From assembly GCA_030068075.1 (NCBI GenBank), contig CM057833.1, positions 45,093,587-45,157,586 on the forward strand: a DNA stretch of 64,000 bases, in the 5' to 3' direction. Positions 32,510 through 43,500 of the stretch are shown piece by piece; position 1 is the first letter of the stretch; each line of letters opens with the position of its first letter. A program made the translations under genes and the position numbers. The notes under the pieces were generated by a model. The model was not told the DNA's origin, did not search any database, and worked only from the letters and a program-made list of their open reading frames with translations. Origin of the DNA: Paguma larvata (Eukaryota; Chordata; Mammalia; Carnivora; Viverridae).

Positions 32510-32618
32510 ATCTGTGTTAACTCTAACCCTATTATCTTGGGTCTCCAGCACCTAGCATAGTGCCTGGATGGAATAGGAGCTCAAAAAACACATATCCTGT
32601 TTAATGAATCAATGAATG
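32510..32618 (+). mobile_element. L2 LINE terminus
   Basis: 'tctccagcacctagcatag', 'tgcctggatggaataggag', 'aatgaatcaatgaatgatt' is the L2 3' end, probably continuing the element that starts at 31862. Confidence 0.65.
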
Positions 32619-32619
32619 A

Positions 32620-33015
32620 TTCGAGCAATCAATTTAATTTGGCATATGCCTTCCTCGTAGGTGTGCCCATTAATTACCAATTACCAGTGTTTACATTCCA
32701 GTCCTTAACCATTTTTTGCTGGCTTCTATAAACTCTCTGGGATGAGAGAATTGGCTTCTCCAACGACTTCCTGAATAAATTAGCCCGTCTGAAAGTGAGT
32801 GTTTATCCCGGGCTCTTTGAAATTCACATCATTCGCACCAACACCCTGCTCAGACGGTTCTTTAATTCCAGTCACCTGGGATTTCTTCCTACCTTTGTTG
32901 CCAGCCCCAGCCTAACGCCACTTATCTTATCCACCTGGATTTACATATCAGAAAGGTCTAATCAAAGCCTGCCTGATTGTCACATCCACCCCAGTTACAA
33001 ATCTGCCATCTAATC
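32620..33015. promoter_or_regulatory. Candidate conserved non-coding block
   Basis: Repeat-free. Homeodomain-type sites are clustered ('cattaattaccaattacca' at 32669-32687). Near the end are a GATA-type site ('cttatctta') and a TCF-like 'atcaaag'. No exon signals. Inference only. Confidence 0.3.
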
Positions 33016-33319
33016 AAGAAGCCATACAGCAAATCAACATGCACTTCTTTCTGAAATCTTTTGCAGAAAAATGGGAGAGCAGGAGTCAGAGCTGTGAACA
33101 AGGACAGCAAGAGTCAACCAGGGAAAAATTCCCTCCCTGACTGTGTAACACTGGAAAGAAAGGGACCAGGAAAATGCTTTGTCTGAAGTTTGATACAATA
33201 GTGGGTGGGGGAGGCAAAACTAATGATCACAAAGTAACATATTTCGAATCTAAGAGCTTAAAGAAATTTCCACCCTAATGTTCGCAAGACTGACAAGGGT
33301 ACGAAGTGAGAATTGAGAT
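33016..33319. other. Unassigned sequence
   Basis: No feature recognised. Confidence 0.35.
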
Positions 33320-33560
33320 TTTGTAGTCTAACACCTTCCTTCTACATTTTACAAGTGAAGTCAGATTCAGAGATGGGGATTGCCTAATGATAATACTAAC
33401 TTCAATGAGCTTCTGCAGGCATGAACTTATGGTACCTTCATACCCATTTTGTAGATTCTTGTTTTCTTTTAATACAGATAAGGAAAACTAGGCTTAGCAT
33501 TTCACTTTTCCCATCCACAGAGAAAGTAAGCACTGAAGCCAGGGCTCAAGCTCAGATTGT
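33320..33560 (-). mobile_element. MIR SINE, reverse, with internal extra segment
   Basis: Two MIR-like patches, 'acattttacaagtgaagtc' and 'acagataaggaaaactagg' with 'actgaagccagggctcaag', suggest one or two overlapping reverse MIRs. Confidence 0.5.
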
Positions 33561-33596
33561 TCGTTCATTCAGCAAGTGTTTCATTCTACTAGATCA

Positions 33597-33720
33597 CTGC
33601 ATCTTAAACTTTAATGTTCACATGACTCACCTGGAGATGTTGATAAATTCAGTAGGTCTAAGATGGGGATCTATGTTTCTAACAAGCTCCCAACTGATGC
33701 TGCCAGGGCACAGACCACAA
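33597..33720 (+). mobile_element. MER5A DNA transposon (hAT-Charlie)
   Basis: 'taatgttcacatgactcac', 'ctggagatgttgataaatt', 'cagtaggtctaagatgggg', 'ttctaacaagctcccaact', 'gatgctgccagggcacaga' give MER5A in order. Confidence 0.85.
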
Positions 33721-33721
33721 A

Positions 33722-33885
33722 TAATCCTGACTCCATCACTCTGTTGCTGTGTGACCTTTGGCAAATCACTTAACTTCTCTGAGCCTCTGTTTCTTCATCT
33801 ATAAAATAGAAATAATAGTACCTACCTCACAGATATGCTTCAAGGAGTAAATGAAATACTCTATATAAAGCTCTTAGCATGCCCC
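33722..33885 (+). mobile_element. MIR SINE 3' half
   Basis: 'tgctgtgtgacctttggca', 'aatcacttaacttctctga', 'gcctctgtttcttcatcta', 'gtacctacctcacagatat'. Confidence 0.85.
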
Positions 33886-34371
33886 CTAGCCTACTCACCA
33901 AGAGAGAAACACTCAGGAAGTGTCAGATATTATTACACTCATAAACTCTGTAGCAGGCACTATACTGGGGATACTGGGATGAAACAACATGGGCTCTTGT
34001 CTCAAGGAGCTGTAGTCTAGTGGGCAGAAAAGACATGGGCATCAATGAACAAAGAGAAGGAGACTGTGGGAGCCCAGAAGTCAACTTTCTAGTCTAGGCA
34101 TGGAGTCAAAGAAGACTTGTGACAGACAATGTTTTTGTGGCCACTCCCAAAGAGTACCAGAGACAGAAATCAGGGCAGATGGCCAACTGGGGTATGGTTA
34201 CCGCAGAACGCTACAAAAGGGCAGTTTCTCTTCCAGAGGGAGCTGATATTATCCTAAGTGAACATCACAAATTCCTGCAGAAGAGCTTCTGCCAAAGAAT
34301 TTCCTTGGTGCTCATGGTTTCCTCTTACAGGGCCCAGAATCTAGCCATCTTGTTTTTGTCAAGACTCTCAC
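33886..34371. other. Unassigned; ancient repeat motif at 33950-34110
   Basis: 'gcaggcactatactgggga' and 'caaggagctgtagtctagt' are phrases of an old mammalian repeat; family unassigned. Confidence 0.35.
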
Positions 34372-34418
34372 TCATCCATCCATCCATCCATCCATCCATC
34401 CATCCATCCATCCATCCA
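34372..34418 (+). repeat. (CATC)n microsatellite
   Basis: About eleven perfect tetranucleotide units. Confidence 0.97.
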
Positions 34419-35019
34419 CCCGTTTGTTCGTTCATTGAGAAAGAACTCCCTTATAAATTAATACAACTCTAAGTCTTTCTCTACATCTTTCCAGACACCT
34501 TTTTCCCTGCACCTCTCTGGCTTCCTAAATTCTATCAAGCCCCAAAGACCAACCATATCAATCGCACCTGCTACAAGTGAGTGAGGGCTGCTTGCATTGA
34601 ACTCCTTTGTTTGTTATTAAAGCTGAAGCTTCCACCGAGAATCTTCCCTTTGATTTAAACTACTTCCTTTTCCAAGGGCATAGTTTAACGATTCTTTCTA
34701 TAATTGAGAAAACAGAAGCTGAAGTGAAATGCCCCATGAGCTTGTGGCAGAGCCTAAAAGCAGTTGCCTGATGCCCGCCAGGGCTCTCTCACTCCTATGA
34801 CACCGTGAGAGCAGTAACTTTAAAAAGTAAGAGCTGTACACCCTGCCCTCCCTTCCCTAAGGCATCTCGGGAAGCTGGTAACATATTTGGCATCCTCTCC
34901 AGAAGTGCTGGAAATAGTCGATGCGCTGCAGGACCTGAACTTTGAATTGCACAGCTCGCCCCCACCCCCCGCCCCCGGGGCATGAGTCAGATCATCACTG
35001 ACATGCATCTGAGCTGGAG
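34419..35019. other. Unassigned; C-rich run at 34958-34978
   Basis: Possible reverse MIR remnant at 34695-34785 ('attgagaaaacagaagctg'). A C/G run at 34958-34978 is followed by 'catgagtcagatcatc', an AP-1/MAF-like site. Confidence 0.35.
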
Positions 35020-35140
35020 CACATGACAAAATACTGCTGAGCCTCAGTGTTCTAAAAGGTGAAATGGAGATACTAACAGCCGCTGACAGGGTTGCGGTGC
35101 TGATTTGGTATGATAATATATGTAGAACACCTGGTTAGCA
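35020..35140 (+). mobile_element. MIR SINE fragment
   Basis: 'gctgagcctcagtgttcta', 'aaaaggtgaaatggagata', 'cgctgacagggttgcggtg' fit MIR. Confidence 0.5.
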
Positions 35141-35409
35141 AGTGTTCCATTGGTTTTGGGGCATTTCAAGGGTTTTAAGCAAAGTCACTCATTCCCCAGG
35201 AAAAGAACCTTTGGGCGGCTGGCTGCACACGGCCCTGAGGTTACACACGGGACGTGAAGTCCTCAGCTTGGAGACGTCGCCCTTTGAAATCCGTACCCTG
35301 TATCCCTCCCGAGCCTCAGTGCTTATCACAGCACCCCCTGGTTATCTATTCCACTCTCCAGCCCCACATAGGCACTTCCGGTTCCCCGAACCCTGCCTTC
35401 CTTGCACGG
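35141..35409. other. Unassigned sequence
   Basis: No repeat recognised. Overlapping frames of 74-94 aa have no domain. Confidence 0.3.
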
Positions 35410-35785
35410 GACCAGTGCTTTGCTAGGACTGTTCGCCAATCCTCTCCCTCCCCACCGCCAATAGTACACACCCTCTGATCCATGAAGGCTCATCCTTCCA
35501 TCTCTAATCAGGTGTCGCATCTGATACCTTCCTGGGGAAGTCTTCCCCATGCACCACCAAACTTGGGTGCAATAGGTGCGCCCCTGCAGCGTCCACACTC
35601 CATGGGTGCAGAAGAAGGGGAGTATCTACTCTTCCACCATGTCTGTGTCCCCCACAAGGACTAAGCTCAGCGAAGACAGGAACCATATCCGAGAAACCTG
35701 TTCACTGCCCCCTCTCTCTCACTCTGTTGAGGGGCCTGGCATGGAGGGGGAAGTCAATAATACCTGTAGGTTGAGTTGATCAGAA
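35410..35785 (+). mobile_element. L2 LINE 3' fragment
   Basis: 'gataccttcctggggaagt', 'gctcagcgaagacaggaac', 'gaggggcctggcatggagg' in L2 order. Confidence 0.6.
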
Positions 35786-36169
35786 TAGCAATAAGAGTAC
35801 TGAAAAAAAAAAACAACACAAAAAAAACCCAGCATAGAATGTTACCATAGGGTGACCAAGGCAAATGGGCTTGTCCCGTTGTTGAGACTGAAAATGTTGC
35901 ACACATAATTTCATTCCCAGTCTTTCTGGAACAAAGCAGGACTTAAAATAAATGAAATAAAATAAAATAAACCAGCTACCAGGTGGAGCAAGGGTATGAC
36001 AGCCAATGCTGCTTATCTGTCAGGAAACAGTAAAAGAATCCAGGCTTGTCAATGCAAGGTGCTTTGAGCAGGGGTGGGGATGGGTTTAGGCAGGGTCTCT
36101 TTGAACCGAGAGAGAAAGCCACCTCTAAATCCTCATCACTGAAAAGCCAGAGCTTTCCTTTCCTAGTGC
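35786..36169. other. Unassigned; A-rich patches
   Basis: A-rich tract at 35802-35828 and AAAAT-type units at 35948-35971; otherwise nothing recognised. Confidence 0.4.
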
Positions 36170-36720
36170 CTATAGAATGCATTAGCATAAGCATTGTCAT
36201 GTAATGAGTTGTCAGGCTGAAGATGTAATTATTGCAAAGCGGAGAAAAATTTCAAAAGTTGAGCTTTAATGGAAAAATGAGATGGGAGCTCTGGTGTTCA
36301 AGTATAAAACAAACTTTTTAATATTCATTCCTCCTGCACTCTTTGAAATTCACCTTCAGAGCTCCAAGGTGAACAAGGGGAAAAAAGTTCAATAATTTTC
36401 AAATCCTAATTATAATTCATCACAGGTGATTAAACAAGGCTGTGGGTATTTGTTGCTGACTACTTTTCCCCCCTTACAGTGGACATTTAATTTTAATTAA
36501 AAAGGGAGGATTTTTTTTTTTAATGATGCCCGGTTACCTGTGTTATTTTTTATCTGTTTTTCTCTCCCTGCATAGAGACTCAAGTGTTCCATCCTCCACT
36601 GCTGCTAGAGAGAAAATACTGCATACATATTAACGCCTTTTATTTCAACGGGAATTAGTTCATCCACCATCAGGGTCTCTGTACTTCCTGAGGGAGCCCA
36701 GCCAAACTTCACAGGCTGCC
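36170..36720. promoter_or_regulatory. Candidate conserved non-coding block, homeodomain-site rich
   Basis: About 550 bp free of recognised repeats. It is AT-rich with many TAAT cores and a perfect 12-bp palindrome 'ttttaattaaaa' at 36491-36502. Other sites are 'gtaattattgcaaag', 'ttaatggaaa' and 'aattataattcatc'. No coding signal. The call rests on composition and lack of repeats only. Confidence 0.35.
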
Positions 36721-36724
36721 TTTC

Positions 36725-36835
36725 CAGGTCCTCATCACATAGCTCGGGCAATCTCTCACATTTCTGAGTTTCAGTTTCTTTATCTGAAACTCGGGGATGA
36801 TAATAATGAGATCACTTTGGCATCCGAGGTAGGTA
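36725..36835 (+). mobile_element. MIR SINE fragment
   Basis: 'tctgagtttcagtttcttt', 'atctgaaactcggggatga', 'taataatgagatcactttg'. Confidence 0.65.
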
Positions 36836-37149
36836 AGCACCCTGGGAAAGAAAGATCATTCCTTCTGCGTGTACATAGAACTGATGCCCACTCTGAGATC
36901 GAGGAACCGAATGCTCTCAAATTTGTGGGCTCTTGCTTTTGTTATTGATAAGTATTTGTTCATATATTGGCTCAACAAACATCGCGAATTCCTTTTGTGT
37001 ACCGAATGCTAATCTGTAGGAATTAGAAACAGAAAAAGAAAACAGGCCATAGGCTATCGTTCACCATGAGGATTGACCCAGTTAAGACAAAGAGATATGA
37101 GAACAGTTTTGACTGTGTTTGATCTTTACAGAAGTGCTCTGAGTTGAAT
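36836..37149. other. Unassigned sequence
   Basis: No feature recognised. Confidence 0.3.
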
Positions 37150-37290
37150 GGGAGATGTGATTAGGAGTCTTTGTAGCTCTACAGCTGTGTGACTTTGGGA
37201 AAGTTCTTTATCATTTTGGGACTCGAAATTCATTGCATACAAAACTGGAATCAAGAGTTCTACCAAACTTTGAACACTGTATAAACATTA
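37150..37290 (+). mobile_element. MIR SINE, worn
   Basis: 'ctacagctgtgtgactttg', 'ggaaagttctttatcattt' and 'caaaactggaatcaagagt' follow MIR order. Confidence 0.55.
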
Positions 37291-37499
37291 TTTTCCATCT
37301 TCTCTTTCACAAATATCCTATGTTCCGGTAATATTTCCTAACTTTTATGTCTGTGATTGTACCTGCTGAGGCACCTTCCTCATTATATGTCTGTCATACT
37401 CATAGTCACCCTTTGAAAGTAAGGATAGATGTCAGGACCACTGTGAGGCCTCCTCACACCCCTCAGGACGATTCAGTGTTCTTGATACTGTTTCTATAA

Positions 37500-37688
37500 T
37501 ACTCTCCTGTTCTTGTCCTGATTTCAGCCCAGAACCTGGAGTAGACAGTGAGTCACTGACGCGGTATCTCTTCCCCACCCTCCCCCGCCTGAATGGTAAG
37601 CTCTCTTAGGAAGAAGCCCTAGTTATCTCTTCACTGGATATCTGCAACAAGGTACTAAAGGATAGCTAATGAATGAATGAGGCTATGT
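37500..37688 (+). mobile_element. L2 LINE terminus
   Basis: 'gaatggtaagctctcttag' followed by 'ctaatgaatgaatgaggc' fits the L2 3' end; the start is uncertain. Confidence 0.5.
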
Positions 37689-38135
37689 TTGTCAGGATTG
37701 CTTAGTTGCAAGCAACAGAAATAGATTTTGGCTAACCTAAATGGAAAGATAAATTTACTGGGAGGATACCAGGTAATTAACATGGAGGGCCAGCCTCATG
37801 GATGGATGGAAACTAGGGCAGATGGAGAGACCTAAGAAGCAAGAACAGGTGGAACACAGCCAGGGGACTCTACTCCAATGCCCTTCCCACCATTCCATAG
37901 CATTCTAGTTATGAATGCTGTGACACAGTCTGGTTGGCTAGAGAGGGAAGAACATCTCGATTGTCAGTCCTTCTGACTACTCCTGAGGGGAAAAAACGTT
38001 AGCCCCTAAAGGCAATTTGGGATGCTACTTCCAAAAGAAAGGATTATGAATTCTGGGCGGCCCCAAATAACAAGGGTCCATGGCACACTGAGTAAATAGA
38101 TAAGTGCCTGGAACTCTGTGACTTCCTTGTTTCTG
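37689..38135 (+). repeat. Ancient interspersed repeat, family unassigned
   Basis: 'gttgcaagcaacagaaata', 'gctaacctaaatggaaaga' and 'aatttactgggaggatacc' are the start of a well-known old mammalian repeat that I cannot name with certainty. Confidence 0.45.
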
Positions 38136-38287
38136 GATCCCAGTATGTGGCACAGTGCCTGTAAGTGATCTTTTTTATTCATGCTTAGCGATCTGGTCTG
38201 GAATTCTTTCCGGAGAATTTAGGCTTCATTCTCATCTGCCACTGGAGAGAATGAACTCTCCCTTGAGCACTTTAGCTCAGTCCCTTC

Positions 38288-38288
<1 letters not shown>

Positions 38289-38318
<30 letters not shown>

Positions 38319-38511
38319 TATTTATTTTTGAGAGGCAGACAGAGCGTGAGCAGGGGAAGGGCAGAGAGAGAGGGAGACAAAGAATCTGAAGCAGGCTCCA
38401 GGCTCTGAGCCATCAGCACAGAGCCCGACTCGGGGCTTGAACTCACAGACCGCAAGATCATGACCTAAGCCGAAGTCGGCCGCTCAACCGACTGAGCCAC
38501 CCAGGTGCCTC
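38289..38511 (-). mobile_element. Carnivore SINE, reverse, young-looking
   Basis: Long T tail (38288-38310, 23 T), 'aacatttttatttattttt', a well-kept body with CpGs ('gccgaagtcggccgctcaa') and a full 5' end. The 16-bp TSD 'tagctcagtcccttct' is exact at 38273-38288 and 38512-38527. Confidence 0.97.
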
Positions 38512-38589
38512 TAGCTCAGTCCCTTCTGTATAGAACTTCCATCCAGACAGTGCGAGCTCCAATCTAATCACTCTGACCATCTCCAAAAT

Positions 38590-39130
38590 GATGAGTCTTT
38601 ATGTTTGATAAATGTTTGAGGGGTCCACATCAGCCATTAAGATGCCTCAGAGCAGTCATCCTGGATGGGCAGGCACACCTGAAGTGCCCTTACCCGTTAA
38701 TAGTGCAGATTTACAGTTTACAGTGCCTTTTGCCACTTCCTATCTTGTGTTGGTTTCTGAAGCTTCATTCTCCATTAAGATCAAGTTTCCCCAAGAGGCT
38801 CTCAGCAGAGCAAACTCAAGTCAGACATTTTTGGATGAAACCCAAAGCCCCGATAGATAATTCACAGGTGAAGAGGATTAATTTCATTACCATGCTCCCG
38901 ACACACCCCTTTCAAAGCGGTTTAACACCGCTGTTTAGTAAATGTTATTCGCCTCCTGCTTCTGGTACCAGCCACATTTGCATATTCATCAGAAGTGTAT
39001 GCACAGTATTAAACCTGATGGTTACTGCACTCCTCATTCCTGATTCCCTCTGAATGCTGATACCTCTTCCTCTAGCTGGAGCCATAATTTTCTCAAGGTC
39101 AGCACATGCTGGCGTCTCCCCTGGGAATGG
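38590..39130. promoter_or_regulatory. Candidate conserved non-coding block
   Basis: Repeat-free. Contains a perfect 6-bp-stem inverted repeat 'agcggtttaacaccgct' (38916-38932), an octamer 'atttgcat' (38976-38983) and homeodomain-type sites ('ggattaatttcattacc'). The 150-aa frame at 38601-39053 lacks any recognisable domain. Inference only. Confidence 0.33.
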
Positions 39131-40279
39131 GGAGCTCCACTGTCCGGAATAAGCCATGTACTGCTGCTGCTGTGTGTGCACTCACTGGATGTGACTCTGG
39201 GTGACTTCAGCAGGTGTGACTGAAGGGGTGTGCACAGAATACATGCACGTGGGGTGAGCAGGCCGGGGTAAACACTCTAGAAGTGGACACAAAAGAGTTG
39301 GTTCAGATCGAGGGTCCAGTACCTGCCTTGAAGAAACCTGCTAGTTGCTTCCCCCCACTGAACTTCAACATCCTCATCTGAGAAGCAGATAAATCCCCCC
39401 CGCTGGCATGCTGACCACACGAGACTATGGAGGAGAAGGCAGTTTGTCAAGTATGAAGCTATATAGAAAAGTAACAAGTTTTTGTATTGATTTCTTGTTC
39501 TAAAAGAAAATAAGGAGAGAAAGCCCATGCTAGTCCATCCCAAGGCGGGGGTGGGAGGTGGGGAGAGAGAGAAAAAAAAGGAGACAGACAGACAGACAGA
39601 CACTGTTTCCGAGCTAGCCCCCAACCAGTCAGGTTATCCCGGTTGAGAACTCAGACATCAGAGGTGAGCTTTCTACAATACACCCAGTCTAAATTTCTGG
39701 TCTAGAGAACCAAAAACTATGGTAATAGCTTGTTTTTAGCTACTAAGTTTTGAGGTGGCTTGTGATGCCTTGGCAGATAACAGTGGTATATTCAACTTGC
39801 TCAGGTGTTCACTTGAGGCAATGCTCACTAGAACCCACATATCAGGCAGGCACCTCCACTCCACCCATGGAGGGAGTGGGACTCACTTCTCATCTCAGAA
39901 AATCTGTCTGCATAAATCCAGTTCCCACCTTGTGATGGCCTGACAATTTCACATCCTCAATGCTGGGGAGAGACATGAGAGCAGTGTGGCTGTTTTTATT
40001 TCCTTTGCTATTTTTCACTTAGATCTGGAACCTCTTGGAATGTTTTCTCTATTGTCTCTTGGCACCTTGGACAAATATTTCTAAATGTATGGCTACAAAA
40101 ATAACGAATAAAGATAATTGTTAGGAACACAAATTGCCACGAAGAACATAAAACAGGCTAATGGGACAAAGTTACTGGGCAGATCGTTTATGATGCTTTA
40201 AAGCTAGAGCAGTCAGGGGGATGCTTCTCAGAGGGAGTGAGGTTTGCACAAAGAACTGAAGGAAGAAAGGAAGCAATGC
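39131..40279. other. Unassigned; purine tract and (AGAC)n at 39540-39601
   Basis: A G/A-rich tract leads into about five AGAC units (39582-39601). Nothing else is recognised in about 1.1 kb. Confidence 0.4.
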
Positions 40280-40500
40280 CCCTTGAGTTGAAATAATTTT
40301 CTTTCCTCTGACCTCCTACTGTCCTTCGTATGCTTCCTGGAATACCTATCACAGCCTGCTCTCAGAGTTGTTTCTGTCTTTCTAGCAAGACAGGGCAGGA
40401 GTTACCTTATTTATGTCCATATTCTTCCATGGTCTTGCACGTAGCAAGTGTTCAGTAAATGGGTAGCAAATAAAGTGTGAATGAAGTGGAGAATGGAACA
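40280..40500 (+). mobile_element. L2 LINE 3' end
   Basis: 'gcaagacagggcaggagtt', 'ggtcttgcacgtagcaagt', 'gttcagtaaatgggtagca' fit L2. Confidence 0.6.
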
Positions 40501-40652
40501 GAGACCTTACTTCATATATTTCCCCAGAAACTGTGTTAAAGCCCTTCGTGGACATACAGTAATGACATGGGAAGGGACTAAATATACAATCCATACTTTA
40601 TAGCAGTGTTTTAACAGTTGGCTTCAGGGAGAAGATGTTGAACTCTAGCCTT

Positions 40653-40869
40653 CTTTTTTTTTTTTAATGTTTATTTATCTTGGAGAGAAAGAGACAGAGC
40701 ACAAGCTGGGGAGGGCAGAGAGAGAAAAAGAGGGAGACACAGAAACCAAAGCAGGCTCCAGGCTCTGAGCTGTCAGCAGAGTCTGATGCGGGGCTCGAAC
40801 TCAGGAACCATGAGATCACGACCCGAGCCGAAGTCGGATGCTCAACCAACTGAGCCGCCCAGGTGCCCC
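40653..40869 (-). mobile_element. Carnivore SINE, reverse
   Basis: T tail, 'aatgtttatttatcttgga', GA-rich segment, 'ggctctgagctgtcagcag', 'gagccgcccaggtgcccc'. No convincing TSD. Confidence 0.93.
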
Positions 40870-41926
40870 ATTTGTATCCCTGTTTCAAGCAGAAAAACCT
40901 CCATGACTCTAAGCACAAGTTCCACTTCTTGCCATGGCCTGTGTTTGCATGAGGATTCATTTCAATGTGGCCCAAATCCAGTAAGTTCCCTAGCATCCTT
41001 AAAAACCAAAAATTTGGCTATTCATTCATTGCCTTGTTCCACCCGCAATTATTTTTTCCTTATTTGCAGTGTTAAATCTCAGCTCCTTTTTAGATAGCTT
41101 CTTTCTTCAGTTAGTATCCCTGACACTGATGTGTTCTTCTAAACACTTACAGTTTAATCCCTAAAGCAAAACCTTGATTGATGGCTATGGGTACCGAATT
41201 CATGATTTGCATTCTTATCTCCAAAGATCTTCAGTCAGCCATACCTTGTGGGCCAATATTTTTCATGATACACTGGTAAGTCATTAAATCAATTTAGTGG
41301 GTTATGACCAGAATTTTATTCAAATCGAGTAACAAAATATCATAATATATCAAATGTGAAGGTATGCTTTTTTTGAGTCCTGTGTTTGGTCATGTGTGTT
41401 TATGTATCTCCATACATTCATATTGGGTCATAGTCCAAAGGGTTAAAAGTTACTACTGTGAATATTTGTCCAATTATAATCCTTACTTGTCATACTTCTT
41501 TTCTTTACGACATCTTCAGTTTTCATGGGCAAACATTAATTTTCTGTAGTGCCCAATGTGACTTAAGATGGCCAAACTGAACTCATTATCTTCTCTTTGA
41601 ATCTATTCTTCCTTTCGCCTTCCCTATTTTTAAGAGTTATCCTCTGTCCAGTTGTGAAACTGGATGTCATCAAATCTTTTTACTGGTTACTTGAAAACAT
41701 AACCAAAATTTATCCCTCTCCATGTATTCTCTCCAAAAGCCCAACCCTTAGCTCGGACCCTCGTCATCTCTTGACTGTTCTTCACGTTCTCCGTGCATTC
41801 GGCCTTCCTGGCTTGAGCTCAGCCATGCCCAGTTCGAACTTCATTACTAGTTGAATGAAACATGTCTATGTAAAGAATTTAGTTGGACCACACACATCTA
41901 TTTTCTCTTCCTTTAGTAACCTCATT
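40870..41926. other. Unassigned sequence
   Basis: About 1 kb, T/C-rich in places, with no repeat I can name securely. 41040-41130 faintly recalls L2. Confidence 0.4.
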
Positions 41927-41943
41927 AAAATGAAAGAATAACA

Positions 41944-42133
41944 GGGGCGCCTGGGTGGCTCAGTTGGCTGGGCGTCCGACTTCGGCTCAGGTCATGATCT
42001 CACAGTTCGTGGGTTCGAGCGGGCTCTGTGCTGACAGCTCAGAGCCTGGAGCCTGCTTCAGATTCTGTGTTTCCCTCTCTCCACTCCTCCCCTGCTCATG
42101 CTCTGTCTCTCAAAACTTAAATAAGTATTTAAA
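41944..42133 (+). mobile_element. Carnivore SINE with exact 17-bp TSD
   Basis: Starts 'ggggcgcctgggtggctca' and keeps CpGs ('gcgtccgacttcggctcag'). It has a small deletion after box B. The TSD 'aaaatgaaagaataaca' is exact at 41927-41943 and 42134-42150. Confidence 0.96.
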
Positions 42134-42150
42134 AAAATGAAAGAATAACA

Positions 42151-42524
42151 AAAAGGGCTTGATAAGCAATAAGTTAGGGAGGGACCACCAGCACGTGAGA
42201 TGTGGGGAAGCACATGACAGAAAGTGTGAAAGCGGCTGGATGACACGTCCCTGTCAAACGGTCCAGTTATGACTGGGGGTAATGAATTCGGATGACACGG
42301 ATCCTCACCACCGGGCAGACCCAAGAAGGTTCAGGATTCAGCTTTGTTGGGCAGAACAGAGAACACGGACATGAGGGTAAAAAGAGGAACTTCCAGACAG
42401 CTGACACCCGTTTTTCCTCCTCTCCTCCCAATGCAGCATATAATATCCTAATACCCAGGCACGTCCATTTCCAGAAAAAAGTCTCTGGGCTCTAGACCTT
42501 CTCCCTGGGGAGATGAGTAACAAT
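42151..42524. other. Unassigned sequence
   Basis: No repeat recognised. Confidence 0.35.
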
Positions 42525-42633
42525 AAAAAATATGTGTGTATACATATTATAGATATATACTATAAAATATATGATATATAAAATATAAAAGATATATCTA
42601 TATATAACTACATATAGATATCTATACAATATT
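42525..42633 (+). repeat. AT-rich low-complexity tract
   Basis: TATA/ATAT-rich run leading into the duplicated segment. Confidence 0.85.
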
Positions 42634-42832
42634 AAAATTGAATCTATAAAATTTATATTATATATAATTATATTTCTAACTTATTTATATATATAGTTTA
42701 ATTCTGGTTGTTTCTTCATCTGAAATATTTAATAAAATATTTAAATTGAATCTATAAAATTTATATTATATATAATTATATTTCTAACTTATTTATATAT
42801 ATATCGTTTAATTCTGGTTGTTTCTTCATCTG
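42634..42832 (+). repeat. Direct duplication, two ~89-bp copies
   Basis: Copy 1 is 42634-42722 and copy 2 is 42743-42832, separated by about 20 bp. Both run from 'aaattgaatctataaaatt' to 'gttgtttcttcatctg'. They differ only by a few bases, chiefly an extra TA/TC in the second copy, so the event is recent. Confidence 0.93.
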
Positions 42833-43099
42833 CCAAGTAAGGTCACCTCTGGCTCTGACAGTCTATGATTTTCTCTCCCATGTGCAAATTTATATCTGTC
42901 CTCTGATCGTTAAACCAACCTGCTGAATAGATATTAAAAAAAAGAGAGAGAGGAAAAAGACTGCATTGCCCCCTTGGGCTTGGGCTTCATCACTGGCAGA
43001 ATCCTGAAGGAATTTCCAATCAAGCAAGTGAATCTTCAAATCTAAGTGCTTGGTAAGCCATGGGAGAAAACATGCTCTGAGAACAGCCTTGAGTTATTC
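42833..43099. other. Unassigned sequence
   Basis: No feature recognised. Confidence 0.3.
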
Positions 43100-43350
43100 T
43101 CCTTTCTATTAACAATACCATTTAACTATTATTTATCAAATGCTCACGAATGTCAGATGTTTGGGTAAATATTTGCACATATGATCACACTTGATATTCA
43201 AACACCTGTCAAAGTGAACATTATCATGCCCATTATACAGAAGGGTACACTATGACTCAGCAAAGGTCAGCAACTCCAGGACATCACAGGGCTAAGCAAG
43301 TTGCAAAGTCAATTTCCTAAGTCCACCAGCCTCTAAACCATGTGCTTTTA
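43100..43350 (-). mobile_element. MIR SINE, reverse orientation
   Basis: 'catgcccattatacagaag', 'actatgactcagcaaaggt', 'catcacagggctaagcaag'. Confidence 0.65.
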
Positions 43351-43369
43351 ATTACATTCTACTGCCTAG

Positions 43370-43500
43370 CAGTTAAGCTCTCCTATTGGCTTTAAGTCAA
43401 TTTCCCTGTGTCTCAGTTTCCTAATCTATCAAATGGGGGAAGTTCCCGACTCCTACTGCCCTTAATTTGCTGTGAAGATTTAAGATATTTAGCTTAATTC
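43370..43500 (+). mobile_element. MIR SINE fragment
   Basis: 'ccctgtgtctcagtttcct', 'aatctatcaaatgggggaa'. Opposed to the reverse MIR just upstream. Confidence 0.65.

Noticed and set aside
38601..39053. 150-aa frame
   Set aside because: No domain; overlaps a block better explained as non-coding. A second frame overlaps it, as expected by chance.
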